DNA from: Senegalia massiliensis
Lineage (GTDB): Bacteria > Bacillota > Clostridia > Tissierellales > SIT17
Assembly: GCF_009911265.1 (NCBI RefSeq)
Contig: NZ_QXXA01000005.1
Coordinates: 1 to 64,000, forward strand
Direction: 5' to 3'
Length of the DNA stretch: 64,000 nt
Below are positions 56,293-64,000 of the stretch, one piece after another; the first letter of the stretch is position 1, and each line of letters opens with the position of its first letter. Under the pieces are notes generated by a model that saw only the letters and a list, made by a program, of their open reading frames with translations, did no database searches and was not told the DNA's origin. Both the position numbers and the translations under genes were made by a program.

Positions 56293-58825
56293 AATAGTCA
56301 CCTTTTATTGTTTCAATTAAATTATCACGCTTTATTTTAGATAATGGATATTGTACAGAAAGAAATCCTATTAATACAATGGCAATTGTTGCTATACCTA
56401 TAGTATTCCATGGTATATTCCAAAATTGCATTTCCCTTACACTTCCCATTCCTCTATACATGACAAATGAAAGAATCGAGCCTATTATAGAACCATATAT
56501 TAAACCCATTACTCCATATAATATTCCTTCTAAAACCACCATTTTTTTAAGTCCTTTATGAGTAAGTCCAATAGATCTAAGTGTTGCAAATTCTCTCTTT
56601 CTTAAAAGAATATTTGTTGTAATTGTATTTATTATATTTACACTTCCTATAAGTGAAACTACTACTACAAAACCATATAAGAGTATTTTTACTATTAAAT
56701 TAGATGCTTTTGATTGTCTATTATTTTCTATATGATTTATAACTCTTAAGTTTGGATCATCATTTATTATTTTTTCTAACTCTGTAACTACTGATTTTTC
56801 GCTTGTTTCATCATTTAATACAATATTTAAATTTATAGGTTTTATAGAATCTTTATCTAATAAATCTTGTGCTACCTCTTTTGATGTTATTATTTTTAAT
56901 CCTTCTTCACCACCACTACCTCTAAATCTAAATATATTTCCTTTTGCAACAGCCATTACTTTTAGGTCTTTGTTTATATCATCTATTATTTCTTCTTCAT
57001 TTTTAGCGTCCCAATATATTCTATTTAGTACTTTTATTTCATCTCCTGATTTTATATCTGCTATAGGTCCATAATATGAATTTTCAGTTTCATAGTTATA
57101 AATTCTATTATCTGCTATAAATATTACTCCATTTTTATCGTTTATCTCTTCTATATCTATATCTCCTGATTTTAAATATTTCTTTGATACTTCTAATGCA
57201 TTTTCATCGTATATATTTATATTACCATTTATTTTAATTTTCTGGTGGTTTTCAGATTCATTATAAATCTTCTCTCCACCCACTTTTGCAATTCCTTCAC
57301 TTATTTCTTTAACTTTACCCGTTTGACTATCCTCGTCTATTTCAAATTCAAAAGCATAGTCATTATATGCCTTATATACCGTTTTTACTGAAGGCATATT
57401 TTTTATTTCTTTTATTATATCCTCTTCTATAGACTCTCCATTATCAAATCCTGCTGTATCTCTAACTATAGAGAAATGAACATTATCGGACTCTGTAGGA
57501 CTATCAGTTACATTATCTGCCATATTCACAAATGATGAGAAAGATATGAATAATACTACTGATATTACTATTGAAAATACTGTTACTCTATATCTCTTTT
57601 TATTTCTCTTAATATTTTTATATGCAAGTTCTCCTTCAAAACCTAATATACCTTTAAATAATTTACTTAATATACTCTTTTTTCTTTTAATTTTTTCCTT
57701 CTTAATAGATTTTCTATTACTTATAGCAAGTAAAGGAGATATACGTCCAGCAAATATAGCTGGTAACAATGCTGATATATATATAGATACTATACCAATA
57801 ATACCACTAATTATTAAAACAATTGGTGAAATAGAAAGTTTTATGAAATCTAAGTTTTCGCCACCTATAAGATTAAAAACTAAATCTATACAGTATATTG
57901 CTATTACTCCAAATAATAGTCCTATAGGAACACCTATTGAGGATAGTAATGTAGCTTCTCTAACTATTATTTTCCTTATTTGTTTAGGAGTTGTTCCTAC
58001 TGCACGAAGCAAACCAAATTCTTTTATTCTTTCTACTACAGATATTTGAAATGAATTATATATTACTGCTATAGTTGATATTACTACTATACCTATAATC
58101 ACAGCTAATGCTATATATAATCCTAATAAATCATTTACATCTCCTGCTCCTTGTAATGAAAGTAGATAATTATTTTTCTCTACTTTCATCGGTGCCAAAC
58201 TACTTAATTCATCTACTGCCTTTTTTAAGTTTGCTTTTTCACTAATTTCTACTAATAAAACTTTTTCACTTTGATTTGATATGTCCCCTGTCGTGTATAT
58301 TGAACTATTTAAATTCATTTGATTATACACACTATCTTCTAAAATCCCAACTAATCTATAACTTTCACCATTTATATCAATAATACCACCAATATCAGCA
58401 TCAGGTTCTATATACTTAAGTAACCATCCTTCCAAAGCTACTTCATTTTCTTTTTCTGGATAACTACCCTTTTCAATTTTAGTAGGTAGTAATTCTAATG
58501 CTTCATCTGTAACTAATAATTTCATAATATTTATTTTTTCATCTATCATAAACTCTGACTCTACTGTATATAATCCACTTCTACCTACTTTAGGATTATT
58601 TTCTATTTTGTCTATATCTTCATTATCTGGATTTTCATATAGTAAATGAGCTGACCCCTGAGTACTTTTTGCAACTTCAACTTGTGATTCTTGTAATCCT
58701 TTAAAAAATAATCCTATAGATGAAATTAATGAAACAGAGAGTATTATCCCAACTATTGTAAGTATTGCTCTTTTTTTATTGCTCTTTAAATATCTTTTTG
58801 TAATTCCTTTATAATTTGTAATCAT
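56291..58825 (-). CDS. ABC exporter permease with two FtsX domains
   Basis: 844-residue membrane protein. An N-terminal helix (about 18-40) is followed by an extracellular domain, three helices with a first FtsX unit (about 230-360; EFGLLRAVGTTPKQIRKIIV), a second similar half (from about 400) with a large extracellular domain, and a final FtsX unit (FATLRSIGLTHKGLKKMVVLEG). This is the full-length duplicated FtsX/LolC-type permease used for antimicrobial-peptide and lipid-associated export, not the simple BceB layout. It forms a complex with the ATPase encoded 10 bases upstream. Confidence 0.88.
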   Translation of the reverse strand: MITNYKGITKRYLKSNKKRAILTIVGIILSVSLISSIGLFFKGLQESQVEVAKSTQGSAHLLYENPDNEDIDKIENNPKVGRSGLYTVESEFMIDEKINIMKLLVTDEALELLPTKIEKGSYPEKENEVALEGWLLKYIEPDADIGGIIDINGESYRLVGILEDSVYNQMNLNSSIYTTGDISNQSEKVLLVEISEKANLKKAVDELSSLAPMKVEKNNYLLSLQGAGDVNDLLGLYIALAVIIGIVVISTIAVIYNSFQISVVERIKEFGLLRAVGTTPKQIRKIIVREATLLSSIGVPIGLLFGVIAIYCIDLVFNLIGGENLDFIKLSISPIVLIISGIIGIVSIYISALLPAIFAGRISPLLAISNRKSIKKEKIKRKKSILSKLFKGILGFEGELAYKNIKRNKKRYRVTVFSIVISVVLFISFSSFVNMADNVTDSPTESDNVHFSIVRDTAGFDNGESIEEDIIKEIKNMPSVKTVYKAYNDYAFEFEIDEDSQTGKVKEISEGIAKVGGEKIYNESENHQKIKINGNINIYDENALEVSKKYLKSGDIDIEEINDKNGVIFIADNRIYNYETENSYYGPIADIKSGDEIKVLNRIYWDAKNEEEIIDDINKDLKVMAVAKGNIFRFRGSGGEEGLKIITSKEVAQDLLDKDSIKPINLNIVLNDETSEKSVVTELEKIINDDPNLRVINHIENNRQSKASNLIVKILLYGFVVVVSLIGSVNIINTITTNILLRKREFATLRSIGLTHKGLKKMVVLEGILYGVMGLIYGSIIGSILSFVMYRGMGSVREMQFWNIPWNTIGIATIAIVLIGFLSVQYPLSKIKRDNLIETIKGDY

Positions 58826-58835
58826 TTCATCACCT

Positions 58836-59522
58836 CTATTCTACTTTCAAATATTCATCTGATACTATATCTCCATCTTTAAGTGTTATAACTCTATCTG
58901 CCATTTGTGCAATATTTAATTCATGTGTTATAAGTATCAATGTTTGATTATATTTTTTTGCAGTAAATTTCAATAATTCTATTACTTCTTTTGATGTAAC
59001 ACTATCTAAATTCCCTGTAGGTTCATCTGCAAGTATTATTGAAGGTTTATTAAATAATGCTCTTCCTATAGCTACTCTCTGTTGTTGTCCTCCTGATAGT
59101 TCTGATGGAAGATGATTTCTTCTATCTTTCATTCCAAGCAAAGAAATTAACTCATCTAAATAATCTCTACTTACTTTTTCATTATCTAATAATTCAGGAA
59201 GTGCAATATTTTCCTCTACATTTAATATGGGTATTAGATTAAAGAACTGAAATATAAAGCCTATTTTTCTTCTTCTAAATATAGCTAATTTTTCTTCTTT
59301 ATAATTGTAAATATCTTCTCCATCAATTATTACTTTCCCACTAGTAGGTCTATCTAGTCCTCCTAATAAATGTAATAACGTAGATTTACCTGATCCTGAA
59401 GCACCAACTATTGATACAAATTCTCCTTTATTTATAGATAAATCAATATCTTTTAAAGCTTCCACTTTTGTATCTCCTGTAATATATGTCTTATTTAATT
59501 TTTCTACTTTTAATATCTCCAT
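58836..59522 (-). CDS. ABC exporter ATPase (LolD/MacB/BceA-like)
   Basis: 228-residue ATPase. Walker A GASGSGKSTLLHLLGGLD, the signature LSGGQQQRVAIGRAL and Walker B IILADEPTGNLD are of the LolD/MacB/BceA subfamily that works with FtsX-type permeases. It precedes the permease gene and is transcribed from a region with conspicuous repeats, divergent from uppP. Confidence 0.94.
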   Translation of the reverse strand: MEILKVEKLNKTYITGDTKVEALKDIDLSINKGEFVSIVGASGSGKSTLLHLLGGLDRPTSGKVIIDGEDIYNYKEEKLAIFRRRKIGFIFQFFNLIPILNVEENIALPELLDNEKVSRDYLDELISLLGMKDRRNHLPSELSGGQQQRVAIGRALFNKPSIILADEPTGNLDSVTSKEVIELLKFTAKKYNQTLILITHELNIAQMADRVITLKDGDIVSDEYLKVE

Positions 59523-59558
59523 TAAATTTTCCTCACTTTCTTTTATCTTTCTAAATCC

Positions 59559-59633
59559 ATTATACTTTTAGTTTAAGCATTAAACCATAACTACTAACTT
59601 ACAATAATATTTTTTATCTTACAGTTTTGTAAG
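59559..59633 (-). promoter_or_regulatory. Activator-type promoter of the ABC exporter with OmpR-like direct repeats
   Basis: Minus strand -10 TATAAT (59559-59564) with a poor -35 (TGGTTT, 59582-59587). Upstream, CTTACA (plus-strand sense) occurs at 59598-59603 and 59618-59623, exactly 20 bases apart (two helical turns), with an inverted copy at 59628-59633. A further inverted repeat GTTTAA-3-TTAAAC (59571-59585) overlaps the -35. This layout suits an OmpR-type activator, likely the neighbouring regulator. Confidence 0.5.
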
Positions 59634-59659
59634 TTAAGAAAATATTAGAACTTTTATTC

Positions 59660-59688
59660 TTGCAATAAATAGAAAAGAATATTAATAT
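59660..59688 (+). promoter_or_regulatory. Promoter of uppP
   Basis: TTGCAA (59660-59665), 17 bases, TAATAT (59683-59688), about 35 bases before the uppP start; AGGGGTG follows as ribosome site. Confidence 0.5.
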
Positions 59689-59723
59689 ATAAGAAGTAAT
59701 AAATAATTTATAGGGGTGAAAAA

Positions 59724-60548
59724 ATGTTTTTAATAGAATTATTTAAAACTTTAATTCTTGGAATAGTTGAGGGAATTACTGAATGGCTTCCTGTAAGTAG
59801 TACAGGTCATATGATTTTAGTTGAAGAATTTATAAAATTAAATTACTCTGATGCATTTAAAGAAATGTTTTTTGTAGTAATACAATTAGGTGCTATTATG
59901 GCTGTAGTAATTTTATTTTTCCATAAATTAAATCCTTTTTCTCCTAAAAAGACTAAAAAAGAAAAAATGGATACAATGGCAATATGGTTTAAAGTAGTAG
60001 TTGGAGTTCTTCCTGCAGCAGTTCTTGGACTTCTTTTTGATGATTGGTTAAACGAACATTTATATAATTATCAAACTGTAGCTATAATGTTAATATTCTA
60101 TGGTGTATTATTTATAATAGTTGAAAATATGAATAAAGGAAGAACAGGTAAAATTAGAACATTTAATGACTTAAGTTATTTAACTGCATTTCTAATAGGA
60201 ATGTTTCAAGTTCTAGCCCTTATTCCAGGTACATCTCGGTCAGGTGCTACTATTATAGGTGCAATTATACTTGGAACGTCTAGATATATTGCTGCTGAAT
60301 ATTCATTCTTTTTATCTATTCCAGTAATGTTTGGAGCAAGTGCATTAAAACTTGTTAAATTTGGCTTTGATTTTTCCATGGAAGAATTTATAATACTTAT
60401 ATTTGGTATGGTTGTAGCATTTATTGTTTCAATTATATCTATTAAGTTCTTACTTTCATATATTAAAAACAATGACTTTAAAGCATTTGGTTGGTATAGA
60501 ATAGTACTTGGAATTCTTGTAATTGGATATTTTGTATTTTTTGGATAA
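59724..60548 (+). CDS. uppP: Undecaprenyl-diphosphatase
   Basis: 274-residue membrane enzyme (BacA family) that recycles undecaprenyl diphosphate to the monophosphate carrier lipid for wall synthesis; extra copies give bacitracin resistance. Catalytic motifs [20 protein letters not shown] and [10 protein letters not shown] are intact. Length is normal. It is divergent from the ABC exporter and near the two-component system, a grouping suggestive of defence against wall-targeting peptides. Confidence 0.96.
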   Translation: MFLIELFKTLILGIVEGITEWLPVSSTGHMILVEEFIKLNYSDAFKEMFFVVIQLGAIMAVVILFFHKLNPFSPKKTKKEKMDTMAIWFKVVVGVLPAAVLGLLFDDWLNEHLYNYQTVAIMLIFYGVLFIIVENMNKGRTGKIRTFNDLSYLTAFLIGMFQVLALIPGTSRSGATIIGAIILGTSRYIAAEYSFFLSIPVMFGASALKLVKFGFDFSMEEFIILIFGMVVAFIVSIISIKFLLSYIKNNDFKAFGWYRIVLGILVIGYFVFFG

Positions 60549-60587
60549 ATAAAATTGTCAACTCACTCTTGAGTTGACAATTTTATT
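60548..60587. terminator. Bidirectional terminator, uppP / YiiX-like gene
   Basis: Perfect 18-bp inverted repeat with a 4-base loop (60548-60565 with 60570-60587) between two convergent genes, with T-rich continuation on both strands. Confidence 0.9.
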
Positions 60588-61181
60588 TTATGATACTTTC
60601 ATTCCTATTTTATTTTTAATATAATTAAAAGTCATGCTTTTGATACTACGTGATGGATACATTTCCTTTAAGTTTCCTTCATACACTATTTCACTTTCTA
60701 TTTCTAATAAATTTTCAGGTCTTACTAAATTTCTAGATATATTTAAATCCACAATATAACTTTCATTCAATATGTAATATACAAATTCAGAACATAAAAA
60801 TCTATCATCTGACAAAATTTCTTTGTTTAAAAGCATATATAAGAGTCCTTTATAATTATATTTATATACTTCACTATTATATGTGAATTTATGTAATAAT
60901 TTTATTGCATCTTCATATTGCTCTTTTGTTACTTCTATTTCCATTACTCTACCTGGTAGTTCTTTATGAAATTTATAAATTCCTTTATCAAATTTTTCAT
61001 GTTTAAATACTCCAATAAATGGATTATATGCTTTTTTTCTACTAAAGCTATACATGTTGGTTAAATCTTTATCTAATGAAATTGAAGCATGAGTATAATT
61101 ATCATTTTTAAATAGTTTTATTAATTTTGAAATAGCTGTATGAGGACTTGTAAGGACTACATATAAATAATATTTTTGCAT
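60588..61181 (-). CDS. YiiX/NlpC-P60-superfamily-like protein
   Basis: 197-residue soluble protein. It has a His in NYTHASISLD (about residue 30) and a Cys in DRFLCSEFVYYIL (about residue 130), the usual catalytic pair of permuted papain-like (YiiX/YebB) proteins of the NlpC/P60 superfamily. The substrate is unknown; related proteins act on lipids or peptides. I use the ATG at 61181, preceded by AAAGGAG; the upstream reading start at 61226 has no ribosome site. Confidence 0.75.
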   Translation of the reverse strand: MQKYYLYVVLTSPHTAISKLIKLFKNDNYTHASISLDKDLTNMYSFSRKKAYNPFIGVFKHEKFDKGIYKFHKELPGRVMEIEVTKEQYEDAIKLLHKFTYNSEVYKYNYKGLLYMLLNKEILSDDRFLCSEFVYYILNESYIVDLNISRNLVRPENLLEIESEIVYEGNLKEMYPSRSIKSMTFNYIKNKIGMKVS

Positions 61182-61262
61182 AATTTGTGCTCCTTTAACT
61201 TTATTTCTTATATAATTATACACCATAATTTATATGCAATCCATTACAACTTTATATCATTA

Positions 61263-61643
61263 TTATGCTCTTATTACTTCTACATCATATCCATCTGGAT
61301 CTGTTACAAAATAATATTTTGGCTTACTTCCCGGAAGGCCCATAAGCTCTGTTACTTTATAACCCATATCTTTATGTCTTTCTCTAGAAGCTTCTAAATC
61401 AGCTACAGAAACAGCTATATGTGCAAAGCCATTTCCAATTTCATATGGTTTATCTGGATTATAATTATAAGTTAACTCTATCTCATAATTACCTGTTGAG
61501 TCCGTTAAAAACACTAATGTAAATTCATATTCAGGAAAATCCTTTCTTCCAGTTTCTTTAAACCCTAAAGCTTCTTTATAAAACTTTAATGACTTATCTA
61601 AATCCATAACTCTTAAACAAGTGTGTAACATTTTGTAATCCAT
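61263..61643 (-). CDS. gloA: Lactoylglutathione lyase / glyoxalase I
   Basis: 126-residue VOC-fold enzyme. The four metal ligands are visible: His in KMLHTCLRV, Glu in YEIELTYN, His in GFAHIAVSV and Glu in DVEVIRA. The N-terminal segment with LDKSLKFYKEALGF is typical of GloA. It detoxifies methylglyoxal, probably with a non-glutathione thiol in this type of organism. It starts 16 bases after the yyaL region ends. Confidence 0.9.
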   Translation of the reverse strand: MDYKMLHTCLRVMDLDKSLKFYKEALGFKETGRKDFPEYEFTLVFLTDSTGNYEIELTYNYNPDKPYEIGNGFAHIAVSVADLEASRERHKDMGYKVTELMGLPGSKPKYYFVTDPDGYDVEVIRA

Positions 61644-61659
61644 TTACTTTTATCCTCCT

Positions 61660-63682
61660 TTATTTTAATGCCTCTTTAAATTCTTCTAAATTATTTATAG
61701 GCATATTACAACTATAGTTTTCACAAATATAAACTGTTGTTTTATTATCTTTAAGCTCTCTTCTACCTTTAACTACTGTAGTAAAAGGTAGATATCTGCT
61801 GTTTATTTCTCTAATTATATCATCAAATAAATCATCTTCTTTTTCATAAGCTATTACTATATTTTTACCATTTTTTATATAATCCATATAACTAAGTAAA
61901 AAGAATGAATGGGCATGGGGCATATTTTTTATAGTACTACTAAATGACTTTAACATTCGGTTATACTTTTCTTTATAGGACTCGTCTTCTAACATTTTAG
62001 ATAATTTTATCATATTAAAAGCAGCTACTGAATTGCCTGAAGGTATTGCTCCATCATATATTTCTTTTGGTCTTAATACTAATTCTTCTGCATCATGACC
62101 ATTTATGAAAAATCCTCCATTTTTATCATCCCAAAATAATCTAAAAGTATCATCCATTAATTTTTTTGCTCTTTCTAAATAAATATCATCAAATGTTGCC
62201 TCATAAGTTTCAATCAATCCCCAAGTTAAAAATGAATAATCTTCTAAATATCCTTTATATCTTGATTCGCCATCACGGTATCTTGCAAGTAATCTTCCAT
62301 TTTCATCAATTAAATTTTCATATATAAATTCTATACTTTCTTTAGCACGATTTATAAATAGAGGTTTATTTAATATTCTACCACCATATGCAAATGCTGC
62401 TATCATAAGCCCATTCCAAGAGGTAAGTATTTTGTCATCCTTGTGGGGTTTTATTCTATTTTCCCTTGTATAAAATAGCATATCAGCATATGCATGTACT
62501 CGATTTATTAAATCAGGAGATTTTTTCAGAAAATTCAAATCATATTTTATAAGATTTGGTATATTTTTGCCTTCAAAATTTCCTGTGTCTGTTATATCAA
62601 AATAATTACAAACTACTTCACCTTCTTCATCTCCTAAAATATCTTTTATCTCATCTTTAGTCCAAACATAAAACTTACCTTCCACACCTTCACTATCTGC
62701 ATCTTCTGCTGAATAAAATCCACCTTTATTTGAAGTCATATCACGAATTATATAAGTAAATATTTTTTCTGCTACTTCTTTATATAACTCTTTTCCTGTT
62801 GCCTGATAACCTTCTAAATAACAGTATGCTAAAAGTGCATTATCATATAACATCTTTTCAAAATGAGGAACTAACCATTTTCCATCTACTGAATATCTGG
62901 AAAATCCAAATCCTATGTGGTCAAATATACCACCTTTATACATTCCATCTAATGTTTTTTCTATAATTTCCAATGCTTTTTCATCATTATTTTCTTTATA
63001 AAAACGTATCAAAAACATTAAATTATGGGGCATAGGAAACTTAGGAGCACTTCCAAAGCCTCCATATTTAGGATCAAAGTCTTCCTTTCTCTCATTAAAT
63101 ACTTCCTCTAAAACTTCTTTACTCAATTCTTCATTACTTGAACTTTGAATATTATTTAATTTTTCTATTATGTCTTCACTATTTTCTACTATATCATCTC
63201 TTTTTTCTTTCCATGCTTTATTTATATTATATAAGATATCCATAAGTCCTACTCTATCTAATATAGAACGTTTTGGAAAATAAGTCCCTGCATAAATTGG
63301 CTTTTTATCAGGTGTTAAAAATACATTCATAGGCCAACCACCTTGACCTGTGATTGCCTGCGTGATTGTCATATAAATATTATCTAAATCTGGTCTTTCT
63401 TCTCTATCTACTTTTATAGGTATAAAGTAATCATTTAAAAGCTCAGCTACTTCTTCATCTTCAAAACTTTCTCTTTCCATTACATGACACCAATGACATG
63501 TAAACTATTAACCGCAATCATGAATACCCAATCGAAAGGAAGATTGGTTTATCTTCTTTTTTAGCTTTTTCAAAAGCCTCTTGTCCCCATGGATACCAAT
63601 CTACAGGATTGTACGCATGCTGAAGTAAGTATGGACTCTTTTCATTCACTAAACGATTGGGCGTTTCTTTGATTTTAGTCAT
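61660..63682 (-). pseudogene. yyaL: Interrupted YyaL-type thioredoxin-domain/glycosidase-like gene (DUF255)
   Basis: Two pieces of one gene. The 5' piece (63682 down to a TGA at 63518) encodes the YyaL N-terminus: [20 protein letters not shown] and [10 protein letters not shown]. After 19 extra bases (63502-63520) the frame resumes with TCHWCHVMERESF, and continues for over 600 residues to 61660. Normally GYS joins TCHWCH directly, so the gene is split by a stop and a frameshift at its conserved thioredoxin-like motif. An ATG at 63480 could restart a protein without that motif, but no ribosome site precedes it. The 5' piece is richer in G+C than the rest. Confidence 0.88.
63502..63520 (-). 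other. 19-base insertion splitting yyaL
   Basis: Nineteen bases between the Ser and Thr codons of the conserved GYS-TCHWCH motif, starting with an in-frame TGA. No target duplication of more than a few bases is seen. It could be the joint (att site) of an integrated element, an excision scar, or, less likely, an assembly artefact. Confidence 0.7.
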
Positions 63683-63714
63683 TGGGCAACACCTCCTCAT
63701 TGTTTTATTTTTAT

Positions 63715-64000
63715 TTAAAGATATTCTACCTCTAGTGTTATATTATACCCCTCTCTATCGTAATTAATTCTTTTTACAATAGTTTTCAGCAAGTTATTCT
63801 GTTGCTTTGGAGTTGTACATTTTCGCCAATTGTTTTTGAAATATTTAATTCTAGAATTTAATTCTTCCTTTGACATTCTCTTAGTTGAAGCTATCTTTTC
63901 TTCTAATTCTTGCTTCTTTTGTTTTTTATCTTTTATTATATTGTCTATTATCTTTTTTTCTTCCTTAAGTTCTGTTAGAGTGTATATATCCTCTCTATAG
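63715..64000 (-). CDS. Large serine recombinase, C-terminal end (partial)
   Basis: An open frame entering from the window edge ends at 63715. The 95 visible residues have a long Lys/Glu-rich coiled coil ([20 protein letters not shown] region) and the ending [25 protein letters not shown]-like pattern, which is the usual C-terminus of large serine recombinases (TnpX/ICE/phage integrase type, with the coiled-coil and final beta strand). Only 32 bases separate it from the yyaL start. The catalytic and zinc domains lie outside the window. Confidence 0.75.
   Translation of the reverse strand, partial: YREDIYTLTELKEEKKIIDNIIKDKKQKKQELEEKIASTKRMSKEELNSRIKYFKNNWRKCTTPKQQNNLLKTIVKRINYDREGYNITLEVEYL

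Noticed and set aside
63518-63682. The 5' yyaL piece as an independent small protein
   Set aside because: Its sequence aligns with the YyaL N-terminus and stops exactly at the 19-base insertion, so it is a fragment of the split gene.

Overview
The window is AT-rich (very roughly 28-30 % G+C by eye) and looks like chromosome of an anaerobic, spore-forming, flagellated low-GC Gram-positive bacterium of the Clostridia/Tissierellia type. The evidence is a set of sporulation genes (spoIID, spoIIQ, spoIIID), rod and flagellar genes (mbl, two FlgF/FlgG-type rod proteins, a FlgJ-like protein), pyruvate phosphate dikinase with its regulatory protein, an F-type ATP synthase with a predicted sodium-binding c subunit, and an Mrp/Mbh-type cation antiporter. 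Starts are often TTG or GTG preceded by strong Shine-Dalgarno sites, and many genes end in near-perfect palindromic terminators.

Layout. 1-2332 (+): end of an ABC uptake system of the TrpX/YZ type. 2336-3268: AEC-family carrier. 3289-13122 (-): flgJ-like, flgG, flgF, mbl, spoIIID, spoIIQ, a TetR-YHS-metallopeptidase operon, spoIID, murA and ywmB. 13431-20497 (-): atpZ-atpI-B-E-F-H-A-G-D-C. 20643-23394 (-): a short-chain fatty acid transporter and a two-subunit CoA-transferase behind a textbook sigma-54 promoter. 23602-27843 (-): an ascorbate-type PTS, a SIS-domain protein and a PRD regulator. 28190-31024: an M50 membrane protease, dCMP deaminase and an Eis-type acetyltransferase of higher GC. 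31292-34766 (-): ppdK and its regulator. 34910-43750: upp, rpiB, ywlE, ywlC, a ZIP transporter, prfA, two half-size chromate-type transporters, prmC, an orphan zinc-binding lipoprotein, tdk and rpmE. 43859-48574 (-): the Mrp/Mbh operon. 48649-52006 (-): rho, a nitroreductase and glpX. 52149-60548: VanY-type carboxypeptidase, a CNNM/CorC protein, a two-component system, an ABC exporter and uppP. 60588-64000 (-): a YiiX-like protein, a glyoxalase, an interrupted yyaL gene and the C-terminal end of a large serine recombinase.

The order from glpX/rho through tdk, prmC, prfA, ywlC, ywlE, rpiB and upp to atp, ywmB, murA, spoIID, spoIIQ, spoIIID, mbl and flhO/flhP closely follows one arm of the Bacillus subtilis chromosome, so most of the window is an ancient conserved backbone with lineage-specific operons set into it. 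Energy genes fit together: a sodium-type ATP synthase, an Mrp/Mbh cation module and PPDK point to sodium-linked anaerobic energy metabolism.

The observations most worth following are: the recombinase beside yyaL, whose 5' fragment differs in composition and is separated from the rest by 19 foreign bases; a collapsed second mrpD gene inside the antiporter operon; the sigma-54 promoter of the fatty-acid/CoA-transferase operon with a palindromic upstream site; a coiled-coil inserted before the catalytic Asp loop of the arginine phosphatase; and a folded RNA at the 5' end of the rho transcript.
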